DNA of 64,000 bases from JALHVH01 sp963773685 (GCA_963773685.1 CAVZBY010000010.1:1-64000), one strand, 5' to 3'; counted from the first letter of the stretch, positions 12,825 through 22,952 are shown. Made by a program: numbers and translations. The notes: generated by a model from the letters alone, not told the origin.

Positions 12825-13173
12825 TAAGAACCCTTGCGGGCTCTCATCGAATTTGATGTGTGGCAAATTGGATCGATCTTGGTCGCTCCGCTTTATTTTT
12901 CAAAGATCTTATTTCTTTCTGTCACGAGAAAGAAATGCCTTCCACGAACCGAACTATTCAAGTTGTCAACCAGTGAAGGTTGTCAGTTGAAGGCTCACAT
13001 AATATAGGGATTTCCCAAACTCTTGTCAATAGTCTTCTGTAAGTTTTTTCAGGGGACGGAAAGGTCAACACCGGTTAACCGCATCTCATTTATTTTCTGC
13101 CTGTTGTTTAACACCCGTTGACGCTCCGGGAAACGAGCGGCGCGGACTCCCCCCGAAAAGACGAGGAGGAGAA
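12825..13173 (-). promoter_or_regulatory. rRNA operon leader and promoter region
   Basis: No gene. It contains the 5' side of the 16S processing stem (12881-12895), several TTGTCA/TGTCAA repeats (for example 12964-12969), and the main promoter on the minus strand: TTGACA (complement at 13024-13029), a 17-base spacer and TATATT (complement at 13001-13006). Transcription would start near 12993. The remaining part toward 13173 faces the pseudopilin genes; no convincing plus-strand promoter was seen apart from their ribosome site. Confidence 0.85.
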
Positions 13174-13593
13174 ATGGCACGTTCCCGGCAATCGAGGAGG
13201 CGGGAAGAGGCGATGGAAGAACGCGGTTTCACGCTGATCGAGGTCCTCATCGCTCTGGCGATCATGGCCGTTCTCATCGCCGGCGCGGCGGAGCTCATCA
13301 CGCTTTCGCTCGTGCTCAAGAGGAAGGCCGACGCCCACGCCGCGGCGGCCCGCCTCGTCGCGGAGAAGCTCGAGGGACTGAGGGTCCTCCCGTTCGCCGA
13401 CGAGCGGCTCCGGACGGGCACGGGAACGGAGGTGGTTGTGGGAATGGCCGGAGAAGGGACGTTCGTCAGGGAATGGGTGATCGACGACGTCTCGGGAGAC
13501 GCGAAGCGTATCGGGGTCCATATCATGAAAGACGGACGGACGATCGGCCGCGCGGTCCTCCTCATATCGAGGGGGTTGGGGTTTGCGCCGTGA
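13174..13593 (+). CDS. Type IV pseudopilin (PilV/GspI-like)
   Basis: 139 residues. The ATG at 13174 has a strong GAGGAGG site; an internal ATG at 13213 (MEERGFTLIEV) also has a purine-rich site. The prepilin peptidase signal is ERG^FTLIEVLIALAIMAVLIAG: glycine at -1, glutamate at +5, then a hydrophobic helix. The short globular part (VVGMAGEGTFVREWVIDDVSGDAKRI) resembles PilV/GspI minor pilins. It is the first of four overlapping genes that should form the tip of a type IV pilus or type II secretion pseudopilus. The stop overlaps the next start by four bases (GTGA). Confidence 0.85.
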   Translation: MARSRQSRRREEAMEERGFTLIEVLIALAIMAVLIAGAAELITLSLVLKRKADAHAAAARLVAEKLEGLRVLPFADERLRTGTGTEVVVGMAGEGTFVREWVIDDVSGDAKRIGVHIMKDGRTIGRAVLLISRGLGFAP

Positions 13594-14297
13594 CCGACAG
13601 AGGATTCACCCTGGTCGAGCTCCTGATAGGGATGACCCTGTCCCTGATCATCCTGATCTCCTGCGTCGCGTTCTTCGGCCAAGCCCGGGGGCTCTTCTTC
13701 AAGCTGAAGGATGCCGAAGAGGACGCCCAGGCGGCATACTCGGCGTTGGACAGGATCAGGCTCGACCTGGCGAGAGGCGGACGGGGCCTCGCGGAAGCGA
13801 TCGGACTGGGGCTGATCTCCGCCGTCGAGGCCGGCCCCGAGCGCTTGATCATCCTGAGCTCGGAAGGGCCGCGCTCTTTAACGCAGGACCTTGTCGCCGG
13901 CGGGAGCCTGGCGGTCCTGGATTCGACCGAGGGCATAAAGAAGGGGGACCGGATATGCTTCCTTGAGGGCTTCCGGGGAGAGATCCGGAGCGTGGCCTCT
14001 GTCGATGCAAGCACTCTGGCCCTCGATCCCCCTTCCCAAGCGGACTATTCCTCAGGTTCCTGCCGCGTCCTCCCCATCGAGCAGGTTTCTTATTATATAG
14101 GCGCCGCGGACCGGGTGGTCCGGCGCCAGGTCAATTCGAGCTCTCCCCAGCCCCTCATCGAAGACGTCGGCGATTTTCAATATGCCTACGACCTCCCGTC
14201 GAACCTCGTATCCGTGACCATCGGGCTCGCGCCCCACAAGGAGAGAACCCATGCCATCCTCGTCTTCCCTAAGAACGCCGGGTTGTTCCCGCGTTGA
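13590..14297 (+). CDS. Type IV pseudopilin (PilW/GspJ-like)
   Basis: 235 residues from the GTG at 13590, which overlaps the previous stop. The start is placed here because it gives MTDRG^FTLVELLIGMTLSLIILISC, a standard class III prepilin signal, whereas the longer open frame upstream is the previous gene read in another frame. The globular part contains ALDRIRLDLARGG and EQVSYYIGAADRVVRRQVNSS, typical of PilW/GspJ minor pilins (helix followed by a beta-rich domain). It is co-translated with its neighbours. Confidence 0.85.
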   Translation: MTDRGFTLVELLIGMTLSLIILISCVAFFGQARGLFFKLKDAEEDAQAAYSALDRIRLDLARGGRGLAEAIGLGLISAVEAGPERLIILSSEGPRSLTQDLVAGGSLAVLDSTEGIKKGDRICFLEGFRGEIRSVASVDASTLALDPPSQADYSSGSCRVLPIEQVSYYIGAADRVVRRQVNSSSPQPLIEDVGDFQYAYDLPSNLVSVTIGLAPHKERTHAILVFPKNAGLFPR

Positions 14298-15858
14298 GGA
14301 TCGCGGAGGAAGGAACCGGAAAGGGACCGTCATCATGTCGACGACGCTCCTCTTCCTGGCCTTCTCGGTTCTCGGCACGAGCATGCTCCTCCTTTCCCAG
14401 ATCCATATGAAAGCGGGCGCCGGGAGAAAGCTCTCCTTGCTCCTGGACTATGCATCCGAAAACGGTATCAAGCAGGCCCTGGGGCCGTTCATCACGGGCC
14501 TCGATTTCGGGGACACGCTCGTCACGATCCCGCCCGACCTGGCGGCCGCCTATAAAGAGGATGCTCTTCGGGGAGGCCGGAAGATCGCCGCGGACTTCCT
14601 CGGCTGGGAGTTCCCGCTCGAGGATCGCGAGACATGGGATGGGACGAGCTGGTCGGCCACGACCTCCTGCCCGGCCCTGCGCGCCGAGGACAGGGGGGAA
14701 TATGTCTCCGTCACGTACGGGATACGGATAGATGCGGAGGGCAGCCTGGCGGGCTTCAAGCCGAAGCGGGTGTCGAGCTGTTCCGCTTCGCTGGAGGCGC
14801 TGACCGGCAGGCTGCCTCTCCCGTTCATCTCCCTGTTCATCAACAAGGATATGACCGCTGAACAGGGAGCGGACTTCCTGGAGTCGAACGGGATCTCGTT
14901 CCGAACGCCCGGACGGCGATCGCCGGACGGCCGCCCTCCCCGCCTCCAGACGGAGGGCGCCCCGCTCATCCCCAAGGACGCCTTCCCTCAGCTCGCGAAA
15001 GCGCTGAAGATCGACCTGTTCCGCCCCGAAGACCTGAACGTCGCGGTGCTGAGACGGGCGCTCGGGCTCGAAGCGCTGAACGAGCCCGTCCCCGACGGAG
15101 TCTATCTGATCCATGACGACCTCGGGCTCGGAGGGATCTTCGTCCAGGGGGACGTCATGGAGATGGTCGCTGCGATCGACGGGGATTTCCAGGTCCTCCG
15201 GTTCACTATGGATGCGGGCGAATGGATCCTCCGCTTCAGCCCGACGCTCTGCAGGACCGTGCTCGAGGCTCCGGCCGGTACGCTCTCCTTCGATCTCGTT
15301 CCGGCCGGCATCCTATGCATCAACGGGGCCGTGGCGTCGCTGGGCGGCGGGATCATCGATCTATCCGGCAGAGCCGTCATGGTCACGGATGAAGCCGCGC
15401 CCTCCATCCTCGCGGGAGTGGGCCTGACGATCGTCTGCTCCGATAGCGTCACGATCTCCTCACATCTCTTCTCCCAGGGCGTCCGCTGGCGCGACGGCAT
15501 CCCTTTTATCAAGGACGCGAATTCCCAGCTCATTATCTACGCGACCGGACAGGACTTGATCGATGGGAGCGCCGGCGACGGGCGCATATCCGTGGCCGAA
15601 GGATCGCCGCGAAGGCTGACGCTCCAGGCCTCCCTGATCGCCGCCGGAACCGGATTCGTCATCGAGGGGGCGGGGAAGGAGGTCGAGCTCCTGGGCAGCC
15701 TCCAGGCGACGGACTTGGCGTCGGTCCGGAATTCGCTCGCCCTCTCCCCGGACCCGGCTCTCAACGGAGCCCGCGCGATCTCCGCGGATGCCCCCCTGAC
15801 CACAGGCCCGATGCGATACATAAGCGCGTTCCGTGTCCTGGAGTGGAGGGAGAACTGA
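14251..15858 (+). CDS. Large PilX/GspK-like pseudopilin-associated protein
   Basis: 535 residues from the ATG at 14251, overlapping the previous gene by 47 bases. An ATG at 14335 is possible but would remove the likely signal NRKG^TVIMSTTLLFLAFSVLGTSMLLL. As in GspK/PilX, glutamate at +5 is absent. The long globular region has a helical part (LLLDYASENGIKQALGPF), then a beta-rich C-terminus with repeated short strands (VASLGGGIIDLSGRAVMVTDEAAPSILAGVGLTIV) that may form a beta-solenoid-like domain. Position between PilW-like and FimT-like genes supports a role in pseudopilus tip assembly. The stop directly abuts the next ATG. Confidence 0.7.
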   Translation: MPSSSSLRTPGCSRVEDRGGRNRKGTVIMSTTLLFLAFSVLGTSMLLLSQIHMKAGAGRKLSLLLDYASENGIKQALGPFITGLDFGDTLVTIPPDLAAAYKEDALRGGRKIAADFLGWEFPLEDRETWDGTSWSATTSCPALRAEDRGEYVSVTYGIRIDAEGSLAGFKPKRVSSCSASLEALTGRLPLPFISLFINKDMTAEQGADFLESNGISFRTPGRRSPDGRPPRLQTEGAPLIPKDAFPQLAKALKIDLFRPEDLNVAVLRRALGLEALNEPVPDGVYLIHDDLGLGGIFVQGDVMEMVAAIDGDFQVLRFTMDAGEWILRFSPTLCRTVLEAPAGTLSFDLVPAGILCINGAVASLGGGIIDLSGRAVMVTDEAAPSILAGVGLTIVCSDSVTISSHLFSQGVRWRDGIPFIKDANSQLIIYATGQDLIDGSAGDGRISVAEGSPRRLTLQASLIAAGTGFVIEGAGKEVELLGSLQATDLASVRNSLALSPDPALNGARAISADAPLTTGPMRYISAFRVLEWREN

Positions 15859-16284
15859 ATGCGTCTCGGCAGGCCGGGATTCACGCTCCTCGAAGCCGTT
15901 CTCGTCCTGGCCCTCGTCTCGATCCTGGTCCTGGCGGGCGCGGCTTCCGCTTCGCGGTCGGCCGATCGCCTCCAGCTGGAGCGGGGGGTCTGGGAGATCA
16001 GGATGCGGTTGAACCAGACAAGGATCCGTTCCATCTGGGAGGGCGCCCCGGCCCGTCTGCGAATCGACCGGAACGGCTACTCCCAGGAAACCTATGATGA
16101 GGAAACAAAGACCTGGAAGCCTGCTGAATCGGGCCGCTGGGAGGGCGTCGCGGTCGAGGCCAACAATACTCCCGTTTATCAGCCCACCGGTTCCGTGACG
16201 GGCATGGCCACCATTATCGTCTCGAACTCCCGCGGCGCCTACAGGATCACGCTGGCCATCACGGGCCGGATCAAAGCGACAAGG
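15859..16284 (+). CDS. FimT/GspH-like pseudopilin, 3' end fused in frame to a peptidase fragment
   Basis: The prepilin signal is GRPG^FTLLEAVLVLALVSILVLAG, followed by a short globular domain (LQLERGVWEIRMRLNQTRIRSIWEG, then RGAYRITLAITGRIKAT) that looks complete around residue 140. No stop codon follows: the frame runs directly into LWSLDVGSGTAKALTGPIVN, which belongs to an S9-peptidase propeller, and only ends at 16521 after a frameshift. Either a deletion joined two genes or the assembly is wrong here. The junction is about 16276-16290. Confidence 0.75.
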
Positions 16285-18276
16285 TCGGAGCTCTGGAGTC
16301 TGGATGTCGGGTCCGGCACGGCCAAGGCTCTGACCGGTCCGATCGTCAACGTCGTCACACGGAGCTACGCCTGGATGCCGGGCGGCAAGAGGCCTGCTGG
16401 TTTCTCTCGTCCCCGAAGGCCGGGGGCCCGCTCCGGAGGCTCCGCGCGTTCCCCGTGGGCCCGAACGTCCGCGAAACGTCGGGAAAGGCCGCCAAGGTCG
16501 CGACCTACCAGGACCTGCTGAAGAGCGCCTCCGACGAAGCCCTTTTCGAATACTATGCCGTCGCTCAGCTCGCCGTCGTCGATATAGCCTCGGGCCGGAC
16601 GCAAAAGATCGGAAAGCCGGGCATCTTCGCGGACGCGGCGGCATCTCCGGACGCCTCATGCTTCCTGGTCGACCGGGTCAAGAAGCCCTATTCATATTCC
16701 GTTCCCTACTACGAATTCGCCCACGCCTACGAGGTCTGGGACCGGCGAGGGCGCTCTGATCGCATGCCCCGGCCGATCTTCCGCCGGCGGACACCGTTCC
16801 GATGAACGGCGTCCCGACCGGGCCCCGCGATATGGAATGGCTGGACCTGAAGCCGGCCACGCTCATATGGGTCGAAGCCCTCGACGGCGGCGACCCGGAG
16901 AAGGAAGCCCCCTTCCGCGACCGCGTGATGACCCTCGCCGCCCCGTTCACGGGAACCTCCGGTCGAAGTCTTCCGGTTCAAGGACCGCGCCCAGGACCTG
17001 GCGCCACTGGCCACTCCCGGGGCTGGCGCTGGCGTCGGAGTTCGATTGGAAAAAGCGCTGGCGGACGACCTGGCTCGTGAACCTCGACCGCCCCGGCGCG
17101 CCTCCCGAGAAGATCTTCGAGAGGAACGCCCAGGACCGGTACAACGACCCGGGGTCCCCCGTCCGGACCATCCTGAAGACCGGGGAACGGGTCGTCCTCG
17201 TGGACAGGGATCGGATCTATCTTGACGGGGCGGGCGCCTCCCCGAAGGGCGACCATCCCTTCCTCGATCGGCTGGACCTCGGGACGCTGAAGAAAGAACG
17301 GCTTTTCCAATGCCAGGACCCCGCGTACGAGGAGTTCGTCGCGTTCCTGGACGCCTCCCGCAGGGAAGTCCTTCTGCGGCGCGAGATCGAAGACCGATCC
17401 GCCGAACTATTTTCTCTACGACCTGAAGAAGAAGAGCCGGAAGCCCCTGACGGCGTTCCCGGACCCGGCGCCTCTGCTCACGGGAGTCAGGAAGGAACTG
17501 GTCACCTACAAGCGCGAGGACGGCGTCGAGCTCTCGGGGACCCTCTACCTGCCGCCCGGATATCGAGCCAGGAACGCGACTGCCCGTGGTCATCTGGGCG
17601 TATCCTCTGGAGTACAACGACGCCGGCACGGCCGGCCAGGTCCGGGGATCCGTCAATCGCTTCTCCTTCTACCGGGGAGCTTCCCATCTCTTCTTCGTCA
17701 CCCAGGGCTACGCGGTCCTCGACAACGCCCAGATGCCCGTCGTCGGGGACCCCAAGACCGTCAACGACACGTTCGTCCGCCAGATCGTTTCCAACGCCGC
17801 CGCGGCCATCAGGAAGCTCGACGAAATGGGCGTCGGGGATCCGAAGCGGGTCGGGATCGGGGGGCACAGCTACGGCGCCTTCATGACGGCGAACCTGCTG
17901 GCCCACTGCGATCTTTTCGCGGCCGGGATCGCCCGGAGCGGGGCTTATAACCGGACGCTGACCCGTTCGGATTCCAGAGCGAGCGGAGGAACCTCTGGGA
18001 AGCCCCCGAAACGTACATCAACATGTCGCCGTTCATGCACGCCGACAGCATCAAGACGCCCGCTCCTCCTCATCCACGGCGAGGCCGACAACAACTCGGG
18101 GACGTTTCCCATCCAGTCGGAGACGGCTGTTCGCCGCGCTCCAGGGCTTCGGAGCCACGGCCCGCCTGGTCATGCTCCCCTGCGAGAGCCACGGCTATTC
18201 CGCCCGGGAATCGGTCCTCGACGTCCTCGCCGAGATGTTCGATTGGTTCGAGACGTACGTGAAGAACCGGAAATGA
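16285..18276 (+). pseudogene. S9 family (prolyl oligopeptidase-type) peptidase, N-terminally truncated and multiply frameshifted
   Basis: Following homologous-looking segments across frames gives the second half of a propeller (YAWMPGGKR, EAPRVPVGPNVRETSGK, VATYQDLLKS, GMATLAAPF-like stretches), then an alpha/beta-hydrolase domain. All catalytic parts are visible: nucleophile in GIGGHSYGAFMTANLL, aspartate in HGEADNNSGTFP, histidine in ESHGYSARESV. It ends in FDWFETYVKNRK at 18276. At least seven shifts are needed (near 16391, 16748, 16960, 17400, 17580, 17975 and 18055-18125). The signal peptide and first part of the propeller are missing. Family members are secreted or periplasmic peptidases. 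As written it cannot make an active enzyme. Confidence 0.75.
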
Positions 18277-18464
18277 CAGCCGGACATTTCCACAATTGTT
18301 GTGCATAACCATGTGGAAAAGTGAGGGAAGGATTTTTCTAACGGCTTGAAGGATTGGGGGTTTTCATTATTTGCACACTTCTTGTGCAGAAGGACGGATC
18401 CCCCGGGATCGTGTTAGAATAGCGGACATAGGGGTTCGGGAACGCCCCCGCACGGAGGTGTGAT
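18277..18464. promoter_or_regulatory. Intergenic region with TGCACA inverted repeat
   Basis: TGCACA-CTTCT-TGTGCA (18372-18388) is a perfect short inverted repeat, and TTGTGCA also occurs at 18299-18305. TTTCCACA/TGTGGAAA (18287-18320) form another pair. A TAGAAT (18415-18420) could be a -10 for the downstream gene. An operator is possible but unproven. Confidence 0.35.
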
Positions 18465-19004
18465 ATGGCAAAAAAGGTCATAATAGCGATGGGGATTTTC
18501 GTTGCGCTGGCGGCGGTCGGACACGGCCTTCAGGACGAGGCGGTCCCTGTCCTGAAGGAGATCGAGCCGTTCGCCTATTGCGCCATCGAGCACACGGGTC
18601 CGCTCTCGGAAGTATCCGCGGTCGTGGGTCAGCTCATCGAGGAGATGCAGGGTCAAAATCTCTTCTCGGCTATCCAGGGGCCGATGGTCGGCATCTATCC
18701 CCTGGAATCCATGTCGATGGACTCAGCGGACCTGTCCTGGGAGCTCGGATTCATCGTTACGGCCCAGGCGGAACCCCAGGCCCCTCTCATCAAGAAGGTC
18801 TGGGAATATCCCACGGTCGCCGCGGTCATCCATGCCGGCCCCTACGAGAAGGTGGGCGCGACGATCGACAAGCTCATGGCCTGGATGAAGGCCGAGGGCT
18901 GTGTCGCTGAAGGCCCCCTGCTGGAGCGTTACCTGAACAATCCGATGCAGGTCAAGCCGGAGGAGCTGAGGACCGAGATCTGGATCCCCTGCAGAAAGGA
19001 CTAG
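18465..19004 (+). CDS. Exported GyrI-like (AraC effector-binding fold) protein
   Basis: 179 residues; start supported by GGAGGTGTGAT. An N-terminal hydrophobic segment (VIIAMGIFVALAAVGHG) suggests export. The rest is a GyrI-like/BtrG-type small-molecule-binding domain: FAYCAIEHTGPLSEVSAVVGQLIEEM, GPMVGIYP, then the second half-repeat VAAVIHAGPYEKVGATIDKLMAWM with its tandem beta-alpha-beta symmetry, ending LRTEIWIPCRKD. In this family the domain binds drug-like ligands or inhibits gyrase. With a signal peptide, a periplasmic ligand-binding role is more likely. It is not clearly linked to the neighbouring two-component genes. Confidence 0.8.
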   Translation: MAKKVIIAMGIFVALAAVGHGLQDEAVPVLKEIEPFAYCAIEHTGPLSEVSAVVGQLIEEMQGQNLFSAIQGPMVGIYPLESMSMDSADLSWELGFIVTAQAEPQAPLIKKVWEYPTVAAVIHAGPYEKVGATIDKLMAWMKAEGCVAEGPLLERYLNNPMQVKPEELRTEIWIPCRKD

Positions 19005-19013
19005 CCGCTCCTG

Positions 19014-19697
19014 TCACGCCTGGAACTTGTACCCCAGCCAGGGGACCGTCAGGACATGGACCGGCTTCGAGGGATCGTCCTCGACCTTCCGGCGCAGATT
19101 GCGGATGAACGTGTCGATCGTTCGCGTCGTCGGGAACTTGTCATAACCCCAAACCTCGTTGAGGATGCGTTCCCGTCCGACCACCTCCCCCGCGTGGGAG
19201 GCGAGGAGCTCCAATAAGCCGAACTCCTTGGCCGTCAGGGAGATGTTCTTCCCGCCCTTGGTCGCCGTCTTCCCCCGGAAATCGACGCGAACGTCCCCGA
19301 AGACGGCGGCGTCGATCCGGGCCGGGTCACCCCGTCCCCGCCTGAGGACCGCCCGGACCCGGGCGAGGAACTCATGGACGCCGAAGGGCTTGAGCATGTA
19401 ATCGTCGGCCCCCAGCTCGAGCCCCAGGACCCTGTCGATCTCATCCTTCTTCCGGCCCGTGAGCATGATGATCGGCACCCTGTCGCCCTTCTCCCGGAGC
19501 CGCTTGCAGATCTCCAGTCCGCCCATCGAGGGGAGGACCAGGTCCAGAACCACGAGGTCGGGCCCGTCCATGGAAGCCTTTTTCAATCCCTCGGCGCCGT
19601 CGGACGCAAGGACGGCCAGGAACCCCTCGGATTCGAGCGCGCTCGCGAGAGTCGTTCGCAGAGCCCCGTCGTCCTCGATGATCAGGATCTTGTTCAT
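19014..19697 (-). CDS. OmpR-family response regulator
   Basis: 227 residues. The receiver domain (1-120) has acidic residues IIEDDGA (8-10), phospho-acceptor D52 in VVLDLVLPSMGG, a threonine in IIMLTGR and lysine in YMLKPFG. The winged-helix domain (about 130-227) includes ISLTAKEFGLLELLASHAGEVVGRERIL and the recognition-helix region TRTIDTFIRNLRRKVEDD, ending VPWLGYKFQA. The start at 19697 overlaps the histidine kinase stop by four bases (ATGA), so the two are translated together and are surely partners. Confidence 0.95.
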   Translation of the reverse strand: MNKILIIEDDGALRTTLASALESEGFLAVLASDGAEGLKKASMDGPDLVVLDLVLPSMGGLEICKRLREKGDRVPIIMLTGRKKDEIDRVLGLELGADDYMLKPFGVHEFLARVRAVLRRGRGDPARIDAAVFGDVRVDFRGKTATKGGKNISLTAKEFGLLELLASHAGEVVGRERILNEVWGYDKFPTTRTIDTFIRNLRRKVEDDPSKPVHVLTVPWLGYKFQA

Positions 19698-22059
19698 GGC
19701 TTTGGGAACGCGAGAATGAATGTGCTGCCCAGTCCCGGCGCGGATTCGAGCCGGACCGTGCCGCCATGGCCTTCCATGATATGGCGGACGATCCCTAATC
19801 CGAGTCCGACCCCCCCGGCACTCACGCTCGGCCCCTCGGGGAGAACGGTAGAACGAGTCGAAGATCCGGCTCTGTTCCTCGGCCGGGATTCCCATCCCCC
19901 GGTCGCGGACGCGGACTTCGATCCGTTCATCCAGCTCCATGAGTTCGATCACGACGTCCTTTTGCCCGGGCGAATATTTTATAGCATTGTCCACGAGGTT
20001 CATCAATGCCTGTTTCACGGCATCGGCGTCGATATCCAGGAAGACGGGGTCATCGGGGAGGACCGTTCGGATGACCGCCCCTTCCCGTTCCGCGCCGTAT
20101 CCCCAAAGCCTTGCCGCGTCCTCGAGAAGGGCCCGGACGGAGGTTCTCCGGGGATGATAGGCCCTCGTCCCCTGCTCGATCCTCCCGAAATCCAGGATAT
20201 TGTGGAGGAACCGCGAAAGGCGGCCGCATTCGGATGCCAGGAGCCGGAGAAGATCCTTCCGCTTCCGTTCATCCGCGACCGCCCCGCGATTCCAGGATCT
20301 CCGAAAGGCCCTGAATTGAGCTGATGGGGTTTCGGAGCTCGTGCGAGACCGAGGAAATGAACTCGGTCTTCAGGCGATTGAGCTCGTCGGCTTTCTCGCG
20401 CGATGCGCGCTCGAGGACGACCTGGTCCCTGAGCTCCAACCGTTCGAGGTTCAGGGCCAGATCGTCGGCCAGGGTCATGATCAGGTCGAGGTCGTCCTCG
20501 CGATATCTCTCTTCCGACCGCTTCCGGCCCAAAGCGACGAAGCCTTCGAGCGCGGCCGAAGAGAACGGGAGAGGCACCGCGACCTCGAAACGGCTGAGGG
20601 CGGGGATGCCCTCCCGGACGCGGCCGGCCGGTTCCTTGAAGCCAAGAGCATTCTTCCGGGTCAGGATCCACCCCGGTTCGATCTCGAAACCCTCCAACGA
20701 GGGCTCCGTATCGAGCCCCCGGGAAAAGACGGGCTTTCTCGAGGCCCCTTCCTTCCGGAAGACCGCGACGCCCGCCTCATCCAGGGGAACGGCCGCGATG
20801 ATATGGGCAATGAACAATCCGGCCAGGCTCTCCGGATCGGATTCCATCTGAGCGGATTCGGCGAATGCCAGAACGGCTTTGCGATAATCGTATCGCTGAC
20901 GGAAAAAGGCCCTATCAACGACGTCCTGGACCCGTTGCCGAAGAGGATGGAACGCGGCCGCCGAAAGGACGGCGGCGGCGATTGCTGCCAGGCGGCCCGC
21001 CCCCGAGCCTGCCGGGGCCAGGACGCCTTGAAGGAGCTCGATGGAGACGAGGTAGATGCTCGCCGTCAGGATGGTCAGCAGGGCATAGACGACGCTCTTG
21101 CTGATGACGAGCTCTATGTCCATCAGCCTGTGCCGGACGATGGATATCGCGAAAGCCGCGGGGACGGCGAGGAAGAAGACGCTCGTCAGCTCCTCCGAGA
21201 GAAGCGGCCCTCCGCCCAGGGCGAGGGGAAGCTGATAGAAAAGAGCGAACGGGGAGAGCCCGACGACGAGCCCGTATAAAAGCCATTGGATCCTGGCCCT
21301 CTCCTCTTTCCCCTCGGCCCGCTTCAGAGAAACGACGAGGGCGGCCGCCGCGGTGACGGTATAGGCCAGGAAAGTCCAACGAAACACGACGAAAACCTTC
21401 TGTTGAAAGTCGAAGAGCGCCTTGGACGGTCCTAGAACGGACCCCAGGAATCCGACGTTCAACAGCGTCCCCAGGATGGCTGCGGGAAGATAAAGGATAA
21501 GGGCGCTCCGCCGGGCGCGCCAGCGGAAAAAGGTCAGCGAGAAGGCCAGGAAAAGAGCGGCGACCAGGGGGTAGGCAAAATTGAAAAGAACGCCCGGGGC
21601 CATCGAGATCCCCTTGTCGCGGACGCAATAGTAGTCGCCGTTGATGATCAGGGAGGCGGAGAAGCCAAACGCCATCCAGAAGAATATCCTGGCTCTCTTA
21701 TCGTCCGGTTTGAGGGAAAGAACGGAGCCCCCGACCAGGAAGCCGAACATGCCGATGAAAAAGAAAATGAGGGGGAACGATGTTTGGGAATAAAAGGCGA
21801 CGAGGCGGGCGCGAAGGATCTCCGTCCCCCCGGCCGATCTCAAGCTGAATTCGGCTTCGTCGCCGATCCTCGTCCCGCTCAGGGCAAAATCGATATCATC
21901 GGCGGACCGGATGGCGATATTGTTGACCCGCAGGATCTCGCGCCCCCGAAGAGCGGCCGGGACTCCGGGGCGGTCCCGGAGAAGCAGAAATCCGTAGAGG
22001 CTGGCCAGGACGATGGCGAATCCGGACGCAAGATAGAAGACCCGCGCCGACTTTTTCAT
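19694..22059 (-). CDS. Membrane sensor histidine kinase with PDZ-like and GAF domains (two frameshifts)
   Basis: Order: TM helix (about 8-27); an extracytoplasmic PDZ-like segment (GREILRVNNIAIRSADDIDF, ending about residue 90); seven or so TM helices to about 340; a GAF-like domain (380-520); a short coiled coil; then HisKA with SVSHELRNP (His573). A shift near 20285 moves the reading to another frame, giving LLRLLASECGRLSRFLHNIL and the ATPase N-box MNLVDNAIKYSPG. A second near 19835 (in CCCC) leads to the G-box GVGLGLGIVRHIMEGHGG and the end FILAFPKP. Both shifts sit in short homopolymers and the restored protein is complete, so sequence errors are likely. Restored length is about 788 residues. 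Confidence 0.85.
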
Positions 22060-22149
22060 TCCCTTCTAGGTAATAACCCCCGCCTCAATATAGCCCGGCC
22101 GTTTTCGCCTTGTCAACGCCATTCCCTGCCGCCGGGGAGACAGCGGTGG

Positions 22150-22842
22150 TTAGGGAGAGGAGGCGGGACGAAGCGGTCCCGAGCAGGCCTTGACGCACAG
22201 CCCGCAGATATATTGGCCGACCCGACCTTTGTTCCGGAATTCCTTGAGCAGCTCGTAACAGGCAAAATGATCGAAATCCTCCCGGCTCTCCTTTATCGCA
22301 AGCGCGGGACACGACCCGATGCATTTCCGGCAGGTTCCGCAGTCCGCTTTCATGGGACGGCCGGCCGCGAGAGGCATATCGGTCAGAACGGTCACGAGTC
22401 GAAACTGGGACCCGAATCCGGGGGCGACCAGGAGATTGTTCCTGCCGATCCATCCGAGCCCCGCCATCTCGCCGATCCTCTTGTGGGACAAGTGGCCCCG
22501 CTGTTGCGGCCAGTCGATGACCTGCGACGCGGGGATGGGGACCGCCCGAAAACCGAGCTCCTGGATGCGGGATGCGAGCAGGAACGCGCCCCGGTCCAGG
22601 AAGAAGTTGACCTGTCGATAATGGTGGAAGTAGAGGGGCGTCGGGCCGTCCGTCAGATCGTCCAGGACTCCGGAGACAAGCCTCTTTCCCAGGGAGACGG
22701 CAAAGGCGACGCCCTCCCTGAGCGGCTCGGGGAGAAGGAAGGAATCCCGGATACCCCGGATGTCGGCCGTGCCGAACAGGGAGAAGCCCAAGTCCTTCAC
22801 ATATGCCCGCAGAAGGGAATCGGTATTCGGCTCGTCGCTCAC
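22150..22842 (-). CDS. QueG-like double 4Fe-4S protein (epoxyqueuosine-reductase family)
   Basis: 230 residues from a GTG at 22842. C-terminal ferredoxin-like clusters are clear: CGTCRKCIGSCPALAI and a second, shorter CGLCVKAC. Upstream the region HKRIGEMAGLGWIGRNNLLVAPGFGSQFRLVTVLTD is the signature of the QueG/YjeS family (cobalamin-dependent epoxyqueuosine reductase in tRNA modification). It is shorter than typical QueG (about 310-380) and lacks the C-terminal HEAT-like part, so it may belong to the shorter QueG-like branch with unknown substrate. It is divergent from ndk. Confidence 0.75.
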   Translation of the reverse strand: MSDEPNTDSLLRAYVKDLGFSLFGTADIRGIRDSFLLPEPLREGVAFAVSLGKRLVSGVLDDLTDGPTPLYFHHYRQVNFFLDRGAFLLASRIQELGFRAVPIPASQVIDWPQQRGHLSHKRIGEMAGLGWIGRNNLLVAPGFGSQFRLVTVLTDMPLAAGRPMKADCGTCRKCIGSCPALAIKESREDFDHFACYELLKEFRNKGRVGQYICGLCVKACSGPLRPASSP

Positions 22843-22952
22843 GGAGGGATTTTAACGGCAGCTCCTCTCCCCTGTCAATCCGGCCGTCCGGCTGCTTGAC
22901 GGTCGACCCTCGTTGGGGTATATCAGTACCTGCCCGAATCGGAGAAAGAATA

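Noticed and set aside
18287..18320. Two DnaA-box-like 9-mers (TTTCCACA type) in inverted order
   Set aside because: Only two, near-consensus at best, with no dnaA/dnaN genes or AT-rich unwinding region; not an origin.
19014..20018. Apparent kinase-ATPase/response-regulator fusion
   Set aside because: A frameshift in CCCC joins the kinase tail to the regulator frame; the ATGA overlap at 19694-19697 marks two normal genes.
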